Below, in pieces: positions 18,339 through 26,615 of a stretch of 64,000 bases of DNA. The position numbers were made by a program, and so were the translations under genes. This DNA comes from an uncultured Prevotella sp. GTDB lineage: Bacteria > Bacteroidota > Bacteroidia > Bacteroidales > Bacteroidaceae. A model generated the notes under the pieces. The model made no database searches. It was not told the origin of the DNA and saw nothing but the letters and a program-made list of their open reading frames with translations. The stretch spans positions 1 through 64,000 of the forward strand of contig OMXE01000014.1 in NCBI GenBank assembly GCA_900314935.1, given 5' to 3'. Within the stretch, counting starts at the first letter, position 1, and every line of letters begins with the position of its first letter.

Positions 18339-18935
18339 ATGTCTGAAACCAATCATCAAACCGACATCACCAGTCAGGTGCAACTTCTCTGCAAGGCTGT
18401 GGAGGAAGCCATTGGAATTGAACAGCTGACACGAAGCGACTTCGACGTCCTACAACTGCAGATATTCAACCGTCTGCACATTCATATCAGCGCCACGACA
18501 CTCAAGCGTGTATGGGGCTATGTGACCACCGAAAGCGAACCACGCCGCAGAACACTCGACACACTAGCGAGATTCGTAGGCTACAACAGCTTCGACCACT
18601 TCTGCCAAACAAAACACGACGGAGATGTTGAAGCCAGTAACCCTATCCTTTCCAGGAATATCAACGTGGAGAAAGACCTCTCCATCGACGATACTATCAC
18701 CCTGTTCTGGAACCCTGATCGTAAATGTACAGTGAGGTACCTAGGAGACAACCACTTCGTCGTGGTGGAATCAGAGAACACTCGTCTTATCAAAGGAGCC
18801 ACCTTTCAGTGTAGTCTCATCATCGAGGGGGAGCAGCTCTACCTCAACAATCTCATTCTCAACGATCAGCAGCCCATCGCATACGTATGCGGTAAGAAAG
18901 GCGGCATCCGCTACCAGTTCCACAAACACGCATAA
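18339..18935 (+). CDS. Small HTH-like protein upstream of the kinase gene
   Basis: 198 residues. The N-terminal third has a pattern common in uncharacterised Bacteroidota proteins: I-S-A-T-T-L-K-R-V-W-G-Y, then R-R-R-T-L-D-T-L-A-R-F-V-G-Y-N-S-F-D-H-F. It reads as two helix-turn-helix-like units. The C-terminal half (about 110-198) is beta-rich, possibly a small barrel. A promoter TATTTTTG lies near 18307-18314. It is 29 bp upstream of the Ser/Thr kinase gene, so the two are probably co-transcribed. It may be a regulator or kinase substrate; neither is shown. Confidence 0.6.
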   Translation: MSETNHQTDITSQVQLLCKAVEEAIGIEQLTRSDFDVLQLQIFNRLHIHISATTLKRVWGYVTTESEPRRRTLDTLARFVGYNSFDHFCQTKHDGDVEASNPILSRNINVEKDLSIDDTITLFWNPDRKCTVRYLGDNHFVVVESENTRLIKGATFQCSLIIEGEQLYLNNLILNDQQPIAYVCGKKGGIRYQFHKHA

Positions 18936-18964
18936 TATTCAATTCTCCATTTTCAATTTAACAA

Positions 18965-21286
18965 GTGTCTTCATCCATTTCAGAAATCATTACCGCCGAC
19001 TACGAGGGTGTTTCACGTGCCTTCACCGAGATCACTCCATTACCGTCCAAGGGCTATTGCGACCTCTTCAAGGCCAAGCGCTACGGACGGTGGTTCCTGC
19101 TGAAATGCCTCAAGCAGCAACACCATAGCGATCCCACCTACCAACAGCTGCTTAGAAAAGAAATGGAGGTGCTTATGTCTATGCAGCACCATGCCATTAT
19201 ACAGGCATACGGAATGGAGATGGTTAAGTTGTATGAAAGCGACAAACGCACATGCATCATTGCCGAATGGATCGATGGCTCTACCCTCGCCGACTTCCTC
19301 AAGAAAAAGTCCGATCAAGCTACACGTCGAAGGATCGCCGATGAACTTGTAGATGCCGTGGCCTACATACACCAGCAGCAGATTGTACACCGTGACCTCA
19401 AGCCATCGAACATCATGGTAACACATAACGGCTGTAACGTAAAGGTCATCGATTTCGGACTGGCCGACACCGACAGTCATGCCATCCTAAAACAGCCTGC
19501 AGGAACGCTGAAATACATGGCTCCTGAACAAGCCAACACGGCTGCGCCTGATACCCGCAACGATATCTATTCATTAGGAATCATCCTTCAGGAACTACAA
19601 CTTGGTGGAAGAAACTACCGACGGATTATTGACCGATGCCTCAAACCCATTGAACGCAGATATCCCAACGCAGAGGCCTTGAAGAAAGACCTTATCAAAG
19701 CGAGACAAAACAACTGGCGCACAATGGCTTTGGTTATACTGGCACTTGTGGCGCTCGCTGCGGTATTCCTACTCATCAGAGGACTCCGTCAGCGTGCTCA
19801 ACAACTGGAACAAGAGGCGGTACAGATGACCATCAGAATGAAGATTCTCAACCACGAGCTAATTGAATTCGAAGATCCTAACGTGGCACAGATATGCGTC
19901 AGTCAGTGGGATACCGATCATGACGGATATCTCAGTTTTGCAGAAGCACAGGCCGTAACCGATCTCGGCAATGTCTTCACGAACGATGCACTGATCACCT
20001 CCTTCAACGAACTAAAATACTTCACCAGCCTTACCAATATCGCAGCTGATGCTTTCCACAATTGTCACAGTCTCGAAACCATCACGCTACCCAATACTAT
20101 CCGCTTTATACGAAAGAGCGCCTTCCGTCACACGGGCCTCCGCTCCTTTACCTTTCCTGCCACTGTAGCTGGCGTCGGCGACAGCATTCTCAACGATTGT
20201 CCATCACTCGAGACCGTCATTTTCGAGTCGGTGCCGCCCAACATCAACGAAGGCTCAAAACACCTGCAGAACTGTCCGATGCTAACCACCGTTTTCATTC
20301 CACAACACGCTTTCCACAAGAGAATCTATAAACACTCATGGGTAGAGGTTTCACATCTCATGACCGACCATATACTCTTCCAAGACCCCGTTGTGGAAGG
20401 AATATGCCTCGACCATTGGGATGTCAATCACGACCGACAGCTGTCCATCAGCGAAGCCCAGGCGGTGACCGAACTGGGCACGGCCTTCACCCGCAATCCA
20501 CTGATACGCCATTTCCCGGAACTGCGGTTCTTCACGGGACTGCAGACCATCGATGTCAGTGCCTTTGATGAGTGCACTGCCTTGGAAACGATTATTCTTC
20601 CTATCACCATTAAAACCATCGGAGACAGGGCTTTTGGCACATGTACTAAACTGGAGTACATCGAACTGCCGCATCACTTGGAAAAGATTGGCAGTTATGC
20701 TTTCACTGATGCTGCTCTCCGCAGTATCTACCTCCCCAACAACGTTAGTGAATTAGCACTACATGTGTTTTCTTGTTGTAAACAGCTTACTAACGTCACT
20801 GTCAGCCCCAACAACCCCATTTACGACAGTCGCGACAACTGCAACGCCATCATTCACACCGCAACCAACACCATGGTAAGCGGAGGCGTTACAGCCACCG
20901 TCCCCGCCAGCGTTACAGACTTCTCTGATGATGCCCTTGTCGGTACACGCCGTGTAAGCTTCACGATACCGCCGCAAATCCATCACATCGGTCACTGGAG
21001 CCTCAATTTCCAACGTATAAGTTACATTTATTGTCAGTCGCCCGTGCCTCCCACCTACGACTCACAAAACGGCTCCAATGTGATGTTCATCTATCATGAC
21101 GACCAACCCAAAGACCCTATCATCTATGTTCCCTATGGCTCACTCGAAGCCTACCGCGAAGCAGAGGGCTGGAGCTACTATGCCGAATCCATCGTGGAAT
21201 ACCCTGCACCGCCAGCACCCTACTCCACCCTCTTTACTCCCGTATTCCTCACCCTACCTGACCCAGTTCAACACACTTGGCACTGA
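18965..21286 (+). CDS. Transmembrane Ser/Thr protein kinase with EF-hand loops and BspA-type LRRs
   Basis: 773 residues, GTG start. The Hanks-type kinase domain (about 20-240) has K47 in L-L-K, H-R-D144-L-K-P-S-N, I-D163-F-G and G-T-L-K-Y-M-A-P-E. The glycine-rich loop is weak. One TM helix spans about 254-272. Outside are two repeats, each led by a 12-residue EF-hand-type loop: D-T-D-H-D-G-Y-L-S-F-A-E (near 320) and D-V-N-H-D-R-Q-L-S-I-S-E (near 485). Each is followed by LRR_5/BspA-type leucine-rich units such as L-E-T-I-x-L-P. The C-terminus is Pro-rich. The layout suggests a receptor kinase whose outer LRRs sense a surface ligand and may bind calcium. Confidence 0.88.
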   Translation: MSSSISEIITADYEGVSRAFTEITPLPSKGYCDLFKAKRYGRWFLLKCLKQQHHSDPTYQQLLRKEMEVLMSMQHHAIIQAYGMEMVKLYESDKRTCIIAEWIDGSTLADFLKKKSDQATRRRIADELVDAVAYIHQQQIVHRDLKPSNIMVTHNGCNVKVIDFGLADTDSHAILKQPAGTLKYMAPEQANTAAPDTRNDIYSLGIILQELQLGGRNYRRIIDRCLKPIERRYPNAEALKKDLIKARQNNWRTMALVILALVALAAVFLLIRGLRQRAQQLEQEAVQMTIRMKILNHELIEFEDPNVAQICVSQWDTDHDGYLSFAEAQAVTDLGNVFTNDALITSFNELKYFTSLTNIAADAFHNCHSLETITLPNTIRFIRKSAFRHTGLRSFTFPATVAGVGDSILNDCPSLETVIFESVPPNINEGSKHLQNCPMLTTVFIPQHAFHKRIYKHSWVEVSHLMTDHILFQDPVVEGICLDHWDVNHDRQLSISEAQAVTELGTAFTRNPLIRHFPELRFFTGLQTIDVSAFDECTALETIILPITIKTIGDRAFGTCTKLEYIELPHHLEKIGSYAFTDAALRSIYLPNNVSELALHVFSCCKQLTNVTVSPNNPIYDSRDNCNAIIHTATNTMVSGGVTATVPASVTDFSDDALVGTRRVSFTIPPQIHHIGHWSLNFQRISYIYCQSPVPPTYDSQNGSNVMFIYHDDQPKDPIIYVPYGSLEAYREAEGWSYYAESIVEYPAPPAPYSTLFTPVFLTLPDPVQHTWH

Positions 21287-21476
21287 GCCAATATGATACT
21301 CTGTTAGGGTCAGAATTTTCAAAAACACTGCCATTTCTGTCATTACTGTGGAAAATACTACAATTTGGACCACTTTGAACCACTTATTATTGCCCACATA
21401 TCATTATTTATGTATATTTTTGCCATTGTAAATAAAAAAGTCGGCTCACGATGGAACAAGTTTCGAAAAAAAAGCT

Positions 21477-21484
21477 TATCTTTG
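21477..21484 (+). promoter_or_regulatory. Promoter -7 box of the FtsK/WXG-like operon
   Basis: TATCTTTG followed by CAG, typical of Bacteroidota promoters. The -33 region (near 21461) is weak. The first gene starts 286 bp downstream, leaving a long leader. The part of the gap before it (21287-21470) holds no gene. Confidence 0.6.
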
Positions 21485-21489
21485 CAGTA

Positions 21490-21769
21490 GTGTTGATTGA
21501 ATAATCATCCCTTCGAGGGAAGCTATCAAACTTTGACCCGCCAGAGAATCTGCAAATTCAAGGTGAATGGGTAAGAAGTTGAGAAGCTGTTCCTCCTGTT
21601 ATAGTATACGTAGAGTCATTACCCCGCGGTAATACCCTATTGTACATAAACAGGTGTGAGCCGATTTCCATTCTTACATTCACGGGTATTGCAGAACCTT
21701 CTGGCTAAGCGTGGCAAGGAGGTTCACACCTCTGTGGTATACAATTAAAGAACTAATAACAAAAGACAA
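21490..21769 (+). ncRNA. Long structured 5' leader of the FtsK/WXG-like operon
   Basis: About 280 nt between a promoter and the first short ORF, with strong potential structure. A hairpin CCC-TTCGA-GGG lies near 21510. A perfect hairpin ATTACC-CCGC-GGTAAT spans 21618-21633. An 11-bp long-range stem joins 21652-21662 to 21721-21731 (one G-U). The palindrome GTATAC occurs on both sides (21604-21609 and 21737-21742) and could close the whole domain as a multi-branched junction. No known riboswitch core is recognised. It may be a cis-regulatory RNA, an independent small RNA, or both. Confidence 0.5.
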
Positions 21770-21976
21770 ATGAAAACTTACATTTTACAGGCTCCGCGGA
21801 CATTTGTTGATGCGGGAATTCCCAAAGGTTATATCCTTCAAGTCATTTCATCAAGATCTGGCACGCAACCAGATGCCTCAGAGGTTAGAGAGGCATTACG
21901 TAGAGCAGGTTTTAGCAAAAGAGCTGAAAGTTGGGCTGCCCCTGGTAATTGGATTGTAAAAGAGATAAAGATATAA
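21770..21976 (+). CDS. Small protein heading the FtsK/WXG-like operon
   Basis: 68 residues, starting K-T-Y-I-L-Q-A-P-R. It ends 2 bp before the ATG of the ATPase gene. The central region G-I-P-K-G-Y-I-L-Q-V and S-E-V-R-E-A-L-R-R-A-G-F looks like a compact alpha/beta fold of the kind seen in small nucleic-acid or protein adaptors. No family recognised. Its tight coupling to the ATPase argues that it is a component or regulator of the same system. Confidence 0.6.
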   Translation: MKTYILQAPRTFVDAGIPKGYILQVISSRSGTQPDASEVREALRRAGFSKRAESWAAPGNWIVKEIKI

Positions 21977-21978
21977 CT

Positions 21979-24624
21979 ATGGCAAGCTATTACGACACAA
22001 ACAAAGCCACCTCGGCAAACTCCAAAGATTTCATCCCCGATGGTTCTGATCCACAGCACTTTCCATTTGAAGGGTTATACATTGGTGAACTCGGTGGTGG
22101 CGCAGTTCAATTACCTGCCTTAGTAGACATCTGCGAGGTAAAAGCATTCTGCATGCTCTATAACAATGAGGATACACGTACACGTGTCAATCATGTGTTG
22201 GAAAAATTGGCATGGAGAATCGCCATAACTACTCCAGCCAACCTTTGCGACATCGTATTGTATAACGGGGGTAATGCGGGCGATTCTTTCAACACGCATT
22301 CCCGACTGAACAAGTATTTGGTGGATGATCGTCAGGAACGTGTCTTCTTTGATGGCAATGCAGAAGAGTTCACCATGTTGGTAGACGATGCGTATACTTC
22401 AATCGTTCAGCGTATGTCTGCCATCAATTGTGCCGGGAAACACTCGCTGGTTGAATTGAACGAATCACTGGGACGTGATGCCCGACTGAAGTATCAGTTC
22501 TTTATCCTGACAGACTTTCCACACCACATAAAGCCACAAACGTTGCAGAAACTTTCACAGATTATTGACTCTGGCAACCGTGCTGGCATCTATATGATGA
22601 TGAGTTGGGACATAAATGCAGAGTTTGAGGACCAGTCTTTCGATGCCCAATCCATGTTGAAGAAGATGGAACTGCTCTTTCCACAAGGTGATGCCTTCCT
22701 TTTCAACAATTCAGGTCACGATGAGATTCTCAATCGCTTCTCATTGATGCTCGATGATGCTGCTATCGATCCTGCCGAAGCCAGCACTTGGGCTTCATAT
22801 ATTAATAAGGTAGTGGAAGTAGCCAAGAAGAATGCCCGTCCATCAGCCTTAAAGCAGGACTTCAATCTTCTTGAAAGCACACCATACGAACCCGTTATGT
22901 CTGAGATTAGCGTCACAGTCGGTCTGGATATCAATGATAAGCATCCTGTTACCATCCGCTTCAATTCAGGCGACTATATCCACGCTTTCATTCTTGGACA
23001 GTCTGGTTCTGGTAAATCAGTCATGCTGAACAATATCATCAGCAGTGCTATCCTGAAATATTCTCCAGAAGACCTGATGCTTTACTTAATGGACTTCAAA
23101 GGCGTTGAGTTTAACCGTTATCGAGGCATTAAACATACAAAAGCCGTACTCGTTGACAATAGCGATCCACAGATGACACTCGAAGTGCTTCGTGAGTTAC
23201 GCGAAGAGAACAAACGGCGTGTAAAACTCTGGCAGAAAGAATGTGTCAATAATATCAATGGATATAATAAGAAGTACCCCAACAGACGATTACCTCAGAT
23301 TCTCTTTGTCGCTGACGAATGTCAGGTGATGTTCAAAGAGAATGTAAGCAATGGTACAGAGCGTCTGATTCAGCAGGAGATTGCAGAAATACTGAATATA
23401 ATTGCCACACAAGGTCGAAGCCAAGGAATACACATGCTTTTGGCCACTCAGCAACTTGACGAGACGGACATCTCAGGACAGATACTGAAAAATCTCACCG
23501 AATGTTTCTTGCTGATGAGTGCTCCAAGCGATTCCGACCGATTGGTACCCGACAGCAGCGATAAGACCAGCCGTCAGATAACAGGTATGGCTTGCTACTA
23601 CCATAAACGAGAACTGCAGAGCCAGGTCCAGACTTTTTATGCCAACGATGAAGAACTTGCTGATGCCATTGAGTCCGCACAAGCAAAGGCTTTGGATGTT
23701 CCAGGAAATGGCGAACATTATTTCTGTGGCTCGGCACTTTACTACCTTGACCAGAACAAGGAGCTGATCGTACAGAACCAACTTGGCTGTCCCATTGCTC
23801 TCATCGGTCAGAACATCGGCATCAATGCTGGAGCGACAACCATCCCTTTGCGAAAAGATTTCTTTGAACACATTTTGTTCTGGGGAGCCAACAAGGAAGA
23901 ACAGACAACGGGTGTACTGATGAATGCACTGATCTCACTGATGATGTCTTATCAACAGCAAGAGAGAACTTGTCGTTTTCTTGTCATCGACTGTCTGCCT
24001 ACCACGAACAGCCGTTATAAACCCGTGCTTACACACCTTGCAGACAAAGGATTGTGCCAACTGATAGAAAGACAAAGCAGTGGCCATGCGTTGAAGGAAC
24101 TGGTCGATGACGTCAAAGCAGGGTTCGCCATGCCTACTATCCTTGCTATCATAGGTAGCGAACGTTATATCGAAATCAAGAGGAAAATGAAACTTGTACA
24201 AGGAACAGAGACAATGACTGAAGAAACTTCCCTTGATGACGAGATCGGTTTCGACATGGAAGCCCTCGGCGACCTGATGGGTACATCTGATGAAACATCA
24301 TCTGGCGATATGACCTTCCCGCAAGCACTGATGTATCTGCTCGACGAAGGGCCTATGCAGGATGTTCATATACTACTTCAGATTGACAAGCCCAGCAATA
24401 TTCTCTTTGGTGATGAATACGAAGTGGAGGCAGCCAACAAGTTCCGCCACAAAGTGATTCTCCGTTCAGAGAACAAATACATTCAGCCGCTACGCTTCAG
24501 TCAGGACATTGATGTGGAAGTGCTGAGCGATGAAGAAGAGCATCTTCGAGCCTACTATTATCCTGATGGCGACGATCCTGTGCTCTTTACTCCTTATCAG
24601 ATGCCCGATAATGAAATCATTTGA
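21979..24624 (+). CDS. FtsK/SpoIIIE-family ATPase, EccC-like (T7SS-like)
   Basis: 881 residues from ATG 21979. Three ATPase-sized segments can be traced. The N-terminal one (about 40-290) lacks Walker A. The middle one (about 310-570) has Walker A G340-Q-S-G-S-G-K346-S347 and Walker B I-L-F-V-A-D446-E447, then A-T-Q-Q-L as the sensor strand, as in FtsK/SpoIIIE. The third (about 610-800) aligns at F-W-G-A-N-K-E-E-Q-T-T-G (a degenerate Walker A without GKT) and F-L-V-I-D (Walker B-like). No TM helix or gamma winged helix is obvious, unlike FtsK. Multiple ATPase modules plus a neighbouring WXG100-like gene resemble EccC/EssC, but here the middle module is the intact one. Confidence 0.8.
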   Translation: MASYYDTNKATSANSKDFIPDGSDPQHFPFEGLYIGELGGGAVQLPALVDICEVKAFCMLYNNEDTRTRVNHVLEKLAWRIAITTPANLCDIVLYNGGNAGDSFNTHSRLNKYLVDDRQERVFFDGNAEEFTMLVDDAYTSIVQRMSAINCAGKHSLVELNESLGRDARLKYQFFILTDFPHHIKPQTLQKLSQIIDSGNRAGIYMMMSWDINAEFEDQSFDAQSMLKKMELLFPQGDAFLFNNSGHDEILNRFSLMLDDAAIDPAEASTWASYINKVVEVAKKNARPSALKQDFNLLESTPYEPVMSEISVTVGLDINDKHPVTIRFNSGDYIHAFILGQSGSGKSVMLNNIISSAILKYSPEDLMLYLMDFKGVEFNRYRGIKHTKAVLVDNSDPQMTLEVLRELREENKRRVKLWQKECVNNINGYNKKYPNRRLPQILFVADECQVMFKENVSNGTERLIQQEIAEILNIIATQGRSQGIHMLLATQQLDETDISGQILKNLTECFLLMSAPSDSDRLVPDSSDKTSRQITGMACYYHKRELQSQVQTFYANDEELADAIESAQAKALDVPGNGEHYFCGSALYYLDQNKELIVQNQLGCPIALIGQNIGINAGATTIPLRKDFFEHILFWGANKEEQTTGVLMNALISLMMSYQQQERTCRFLVIDCLPTTNSRYKPVLTHLADKGLCQLIERQSSGHALKELVDDVKAGFAMPTILAIIGSERYIEIKRKMKLVQGTETMTEETSLDDEIGFDMEALGDLMGTSDETSSGDMTFPQALMYLLDEGPMQDVHILLQIDKPSNILFGDEYEVEAANKFRHKVILRSENKYIQPLRFSQDIDVEVLSDEEEHLRAYYYPDGDDPVLFTPYQMPDNEII

Positions 24625-24650
24625 ACAAATAACCCTAAAACAATAGTAAT

Positions 24651-24938
24651 ATGGCTGACAACAGTATGATGGGTAATGTTACCCAAGTTGAACAATATGG
24701 AAAAAACCTCGGTAAGGTTCAGCTACAGACACGCGAGATTTTCAAGAAGCTACAACAGCAAACCAAGAGTATCGGTAATGTCTGGAAAGACGACCAGTTC
24801 AAGAATTTCGAACAGGAATTCAATCAGAGTATTGTCAAAAACATCAACGAGATTACCATGAAGATGGAACTCATGGCAAACTATGTGGCCAAGATGGTGG
24901 AGTTCCATCGTCAAGCACAAAACCAGAAAATATATTGA
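24651..24938 (+). CDS. WXG100-like small helical protein
   Basis: 95 residues with no signal peptide, predicted as two long helices joined by a turn at V-W45-K-D-D. Size, helical hairpin pattern and the single Trp at about residue 45 match WXG100/ESAT-6 proteins; the usual W-x-G turn is W-K-D. The N-terminal helix is Gln/Lys-rich, the C-terminal helix M-K-M-E-L-M-A-N-Y-V-A-K-M-V is amphipathic. It directly follows the FtsK/EccC-like ATPase, the classical partner that recognises WXG100 substrates. It could be the secreted or structural substrate. Family call is by eye. Confidence 0.65.
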   Translation: MADNSMMGNVTQVEQYGKNLGKVQLQTREIFKKLQQQTKSIGNVWKDDQFKNFEQEFNQSIVKNINEITMKMELMANYVAKMVEFHRQAQNQKIY

Positions 24939-24959
24939 TCATAACTAAAAACAAAGAAT

Positions 24960-25427
24960 ATGCCAGTAGATTTTTCATTCCTTCAGAATGCGGCACCAGC
25001 AAAGCCAGAACAGCCTGAGCAGAAGCCAGACACTGGTTTTGCTAATGTAACGGTGCGCGTAGATGCCGACTGCTTCATGCAGTGCGACGGAGAGTTTGTG
25101 GATGTTCCTTTGAAAGCGGGACAGGTTACCAAGACAGAATTGCCAACAGGCCAACATCTGCTTGAGTTCTTAAGCACAGAGAACCCAAGCGTAAAGGTAG
25201 AGAAGATGGTGGATTTCCCAGAGTCAGAAAAGAACTATCTCATAGTGATCAATGAACTGAAAGCAGCAGTTGCGCCACCGATGCCTCAGGGACAACCCCA
25301 TCAGGCAGCTCCTCAGAATCCATTCCTGGATCAGCTGAACCAGATACTGTGGAATAATCCGCTTATGCCTCCCCCAATGCCTGGCATGCCGCAGACACCC
25401 CCTCCAATACCTGAAGAAAACAAATAG
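24960..25427 (+). CDS. PEGA-like small protein with Pro-rich tail
   Basis: 155 residues. After a short N-terminal segment, residues about 28-105 form a beta-rich unit (V-T-V-R-V-D-A-D-C-F-M-Q-C-D-G then L-P-T-G-Q-H-L-L-E-F), the pattern of PEGA domains: a D-G-E-x-V-G/D strand followed by L-P-x-G-x-H. The C-terminal 45 residues are Pro/Met/Gln-rich (P-P-M-P, P-G-M-P), which matches the tail of the next protein and may bind its GYF-like domain, a fold that recognises Pro-rich peptides. No signal peptide. Confidence 0.6.
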   Translation: MPVDFSFLQNAAPAKPEQPEQKPDTGFANVTVRVDADCFMQCDGEFVDVPLKAGQVTKTELPTGQHLLEFLSTENPSVKVEKMVDFPESEKNYLIVINELKAAVAPPMPQGQPHQAAPQNPFLDQLNQILWNNPLMPPPMPGMPQTPPPIPEENK

Positions 25428-25456
25428 TATTTGTAAACCATCAAACGATATAAACT

Positions 25457-26533
25457 ATGAGTATTTTCGGATTCAGTTCAAAGAAAGAAGTAGAAGAGAA
25501 AGAACGCTTAGCAAGAGAAGCTGAGAAACGTGCCGTTCTTCAAGGTCAGCAAACAGACCTCTCCAACTTGGCCAAAGGTAGTCAGGTGAAGTTTTCAGTA
25601 CCATTTTTTGATGTCTTCGATCCTCGTTTTGAGAATTTTGGCGTTCCCATAGCAATTCATGGAATGTTGGTCTATGGCGTTGATGATATTTCCCGTTTCA
25701 ACAGTGTCAACAAGACGCAAAATATCAACGATGGCGTTTTCCAACAGAAACTACAGGGACAAGTTACCAAGTATGTCAAGGGCGTGGTAACAAATGCACC
25801 TGCAGACCATCAGATACCTGTAATGCAAATAGAACGAAAGATCTTGGAAATCAGCGAACTTGTTCAGCGATTTGTCACGCCCAAAATTGAGAGTTTATTT
25901 GGTGTTAATGTACGTAGCATTGATATCACCAATATCGTCGTTGATAAGGATAGTCGTGGCTATCGTGAACTGAAAGCCGTTACGACAGATCTTGAAAAAG
26001 ATGCACTACAGACTCGTTCCAGTCTCAACCTCGATGCCATGAAACGTCAGCAGGAAATGAGTCTTGGTGGACAGGAAGAAATGCAACGCATGCAGTTGGA
26101 ACACCAACGTGAGACTATGCGCATTCAGCGTGAAGAGCTGCAACGTGCCTCTCGCCTTCAGACAGAGACCAATTTCCTCGGTGCCCATCAGGCTAACCTC
26201 AATGCGGGAGTACAGACAGCACAGGCACAAGCACGTGGAGGAATGTTTGCGCAGCAAATGCCAGGGATGCCTCCTATGCCAGGGATGGGTGGAATGCCAC
26301 CCATGCCCGGTTCGGTTCCACAAGTAAGTTACATGGTTGGAGTCAATGGACAACAAATTGGCCCTTGCGACTGGAACCAACTGGAGCAGATGGTACAACA
26401 AGGACAGCTCACTCATCAGACATACGTTTGGAAACAAGGCATGCCGCAATGGCAATTCGCCGGTGAAGTGCAGGAACTTACGCCCTTGTTCCAAGGCGAT
26501 GCTCCACAAATGCCGCCCATGCCAAGAATATGA
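25457..26533 (+). CDS. SPFH-domain (YdjI-like) protein with C-terminal GYF-like domain
   Basis: 358 residues. Residues about 35-190 resemble an SPFH/virion-core (YdjI) domain, with G-S-Q-V-K-F-S-V-P and a long helical stretch (about 180-240, E-E-M-Q-R-M-Q-L-E-H-Q-R-E). A Pro/Met/Gly linker (about 255-290) leads to a GYF_2-like domain: Y-M-V-G-V-N-G-Q-Q-I-G-P-C-D-W-N-Q-L-E-Q-M-V, then Q-T-Y-V-W-K-Q-G-M-P-Q-W. SPFH proteins form membrane-associated rings, and YdjI acts with WXG100/T7SS-linked phage-shock proteins in Bacillus. This supports a membrane machine together with the ATPase and the WXG100-like protein. Confidence 0.75.
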   Translation: MSIFGFSSKKEVEEKERLAREAEKRAVLQGQQTDLSNLAKGSQVKFSVPFFDVFDPRFENFGVPIAIHGMLVYGVDDISRFNSVNKTQNINDGVFQQKLQGQVTKYVKGVVTNAPADHQIPVMQIERKILEISELVQRFVTPKIESLFGVNVRSIDITNIVVDKDSRGYRELKAVTTDLEKDALQTRSSLNLDAMKRQQEMSLGGQEEMQRMQLEHQRETMRIQREELQRASRLQTETNFLGAHQANLNAGVQTAQAQARGGMFAQQMPGMPPMPGMGGMPPMPGSVPQVSYMVGVNGQQIGPCDWNQLEQMVQQGQLTHQTYVWKQGMPQWQFAGEVQELTPLFQGDAPQMPPMPRI

Positions 26534-26615
26534 GCCAATTCAGTTATAGCAAAATAGCATCGGTAACAGATATAATTCAATTGAATTTTTCATTAACATT
26601 ATAAAATAATAGATT

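Noticed and set aside
21979..24624. Chromosomal FtsK (division translocase)
   Set aside because: No N-terminal TM helices, no gamma DNA-recognition domain, and the extra ATPase-like modules and neighbours do not fit.
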